Shown in pieces: positions 63,916-64,000 of a DNA stretch of 64,000 nt (the stretch's first letter is position 1; every line of letters begins with the position of its first letter). The DNA comes from Saccharomyces paradoxus (lineage: Eukaryota; Ascomycota; Saccharomycetes; Saccharomycetales; Saccharomycetaceae). Made by a program: the position numbers and the translations under genes. Where the stretch lies: the NCBI RefSeq assembly GCF_002079055.1, contig NC_047494.1, positions 467,268-531,267 on the forward strand, written 5' to 3'. The notes under the pieces are model-generated. The model made no database searches, had not been told where the DNA came from, and saw only the letters and a list, made by a program, of their open reading frames with translations.

Positions 63916-64000
63916 TGTGTGTGTGGGTGTGTGTGTGTGGGTGTGGGTGTGGGTGTGGTGTGGGGTGTGGGTGTGGTGTGGGTGTGGGTGTGGTGTGTGG
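63916..64000 (+). repeat. Telomere TG1-3 repeats
   Basis: Irregular TG, TGG and TGGG units run to the last base of the window, on the strand expected for a right telomere. About 85 bp is present, so the chromosome end is reached but probably truncated by assembly. Confidence 0.95.

Overview
This window is the right end of a budding-yeast chromosome, from a low-copy arm to the telomere. Gene order and protein sequences match, as I remember them, the right arm of Saccharomyces cerevisiae chromosome VIII from IKI1 (YHR187W) to IMD2 (YHR216W). Proteins differ from the S288C versions I recall by a few residues each (about 7 of 444 in ERG9, about 12 of 467 in PHO12). The flocculin is much longer than S288C FLO5, and a biotin gene pair absent from S288C is present. 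This fits Saccharomyces paradoxus or a divergent S. cerevisiae strain; the species call is inference. Two genes (NBL1, RPS4B) carry typical yeast introns with GTATGT, TACTAAC and a terminal AG. The window ends in TG1-3 telomeric repeats.

Positions 1-40,600 are ordinary dense euchromatin with about 25 housekeeping genes: tRNA modification (IKI1, partial), GPI anchoring (GPI16), translation (PTH1, EGD2, RPS4B), sterol synthesis (ERG9), chromosome segregation (CTF8, NBL1), organelle shape and contacts (LNP1, MDM31, NVJ1), ribosome assembly (UTP9, RIX1), mitochondrial CHI-like paralogues (AIM18, AIM46), proteasome (RPN10), polyphosphate (PPX1), ERAD (MNL1), signalling (SCH9, SKN7), histone methylation (SET5), branched-chain amino acids (BAT1), cantharidin resistance (CRG1) and a mutarotase (YHR210C). 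A solo Ty delta LTR lies between CRG1 and YHR210C. Several promoters show readable sites: Upc2 (ERG9), PAC/RRPE (UTP9, RIX1), PACE-like (RPN10), Rap1 (RPS4B) and Gcn4 plus Leu3 (BAT1).

Positions 40,600-64,000 are subtelomeric. After a 4-kb gene-free stretch comes a 1859-residue FLO5-type flocculin with 26 exact 135-bp repeats. It is followed by an apparently full-length Hyr1-domain GPI wall protein at the place where S288C has the short YHR214W, then BIO6 and BIO1, acid phosphatase PHO12, IMP dehydrogenase IMD2, an X-type element with an ARS consensus, five TTAGGG/TTAGTG hexamers and the telomere. There is no Y' element.

The most interesting region is the BIO6-BIO1 pair. Both promoters contain a perfect match to the Vhr1 biotin-response element (AATCA-N8-TGAYT) and a perfect Gcn4 site, and the BIO1 promoter also holds a 10-bp-phased ATGCAAC array. 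This suggests that the rebuilt early biotin pathway is wired to biotin and amino-acid starvation. The subtelomere thus groups genes for adhesion, vitamin prototrophy, phosphate scavenging and guanine-nucleotide or drug response.
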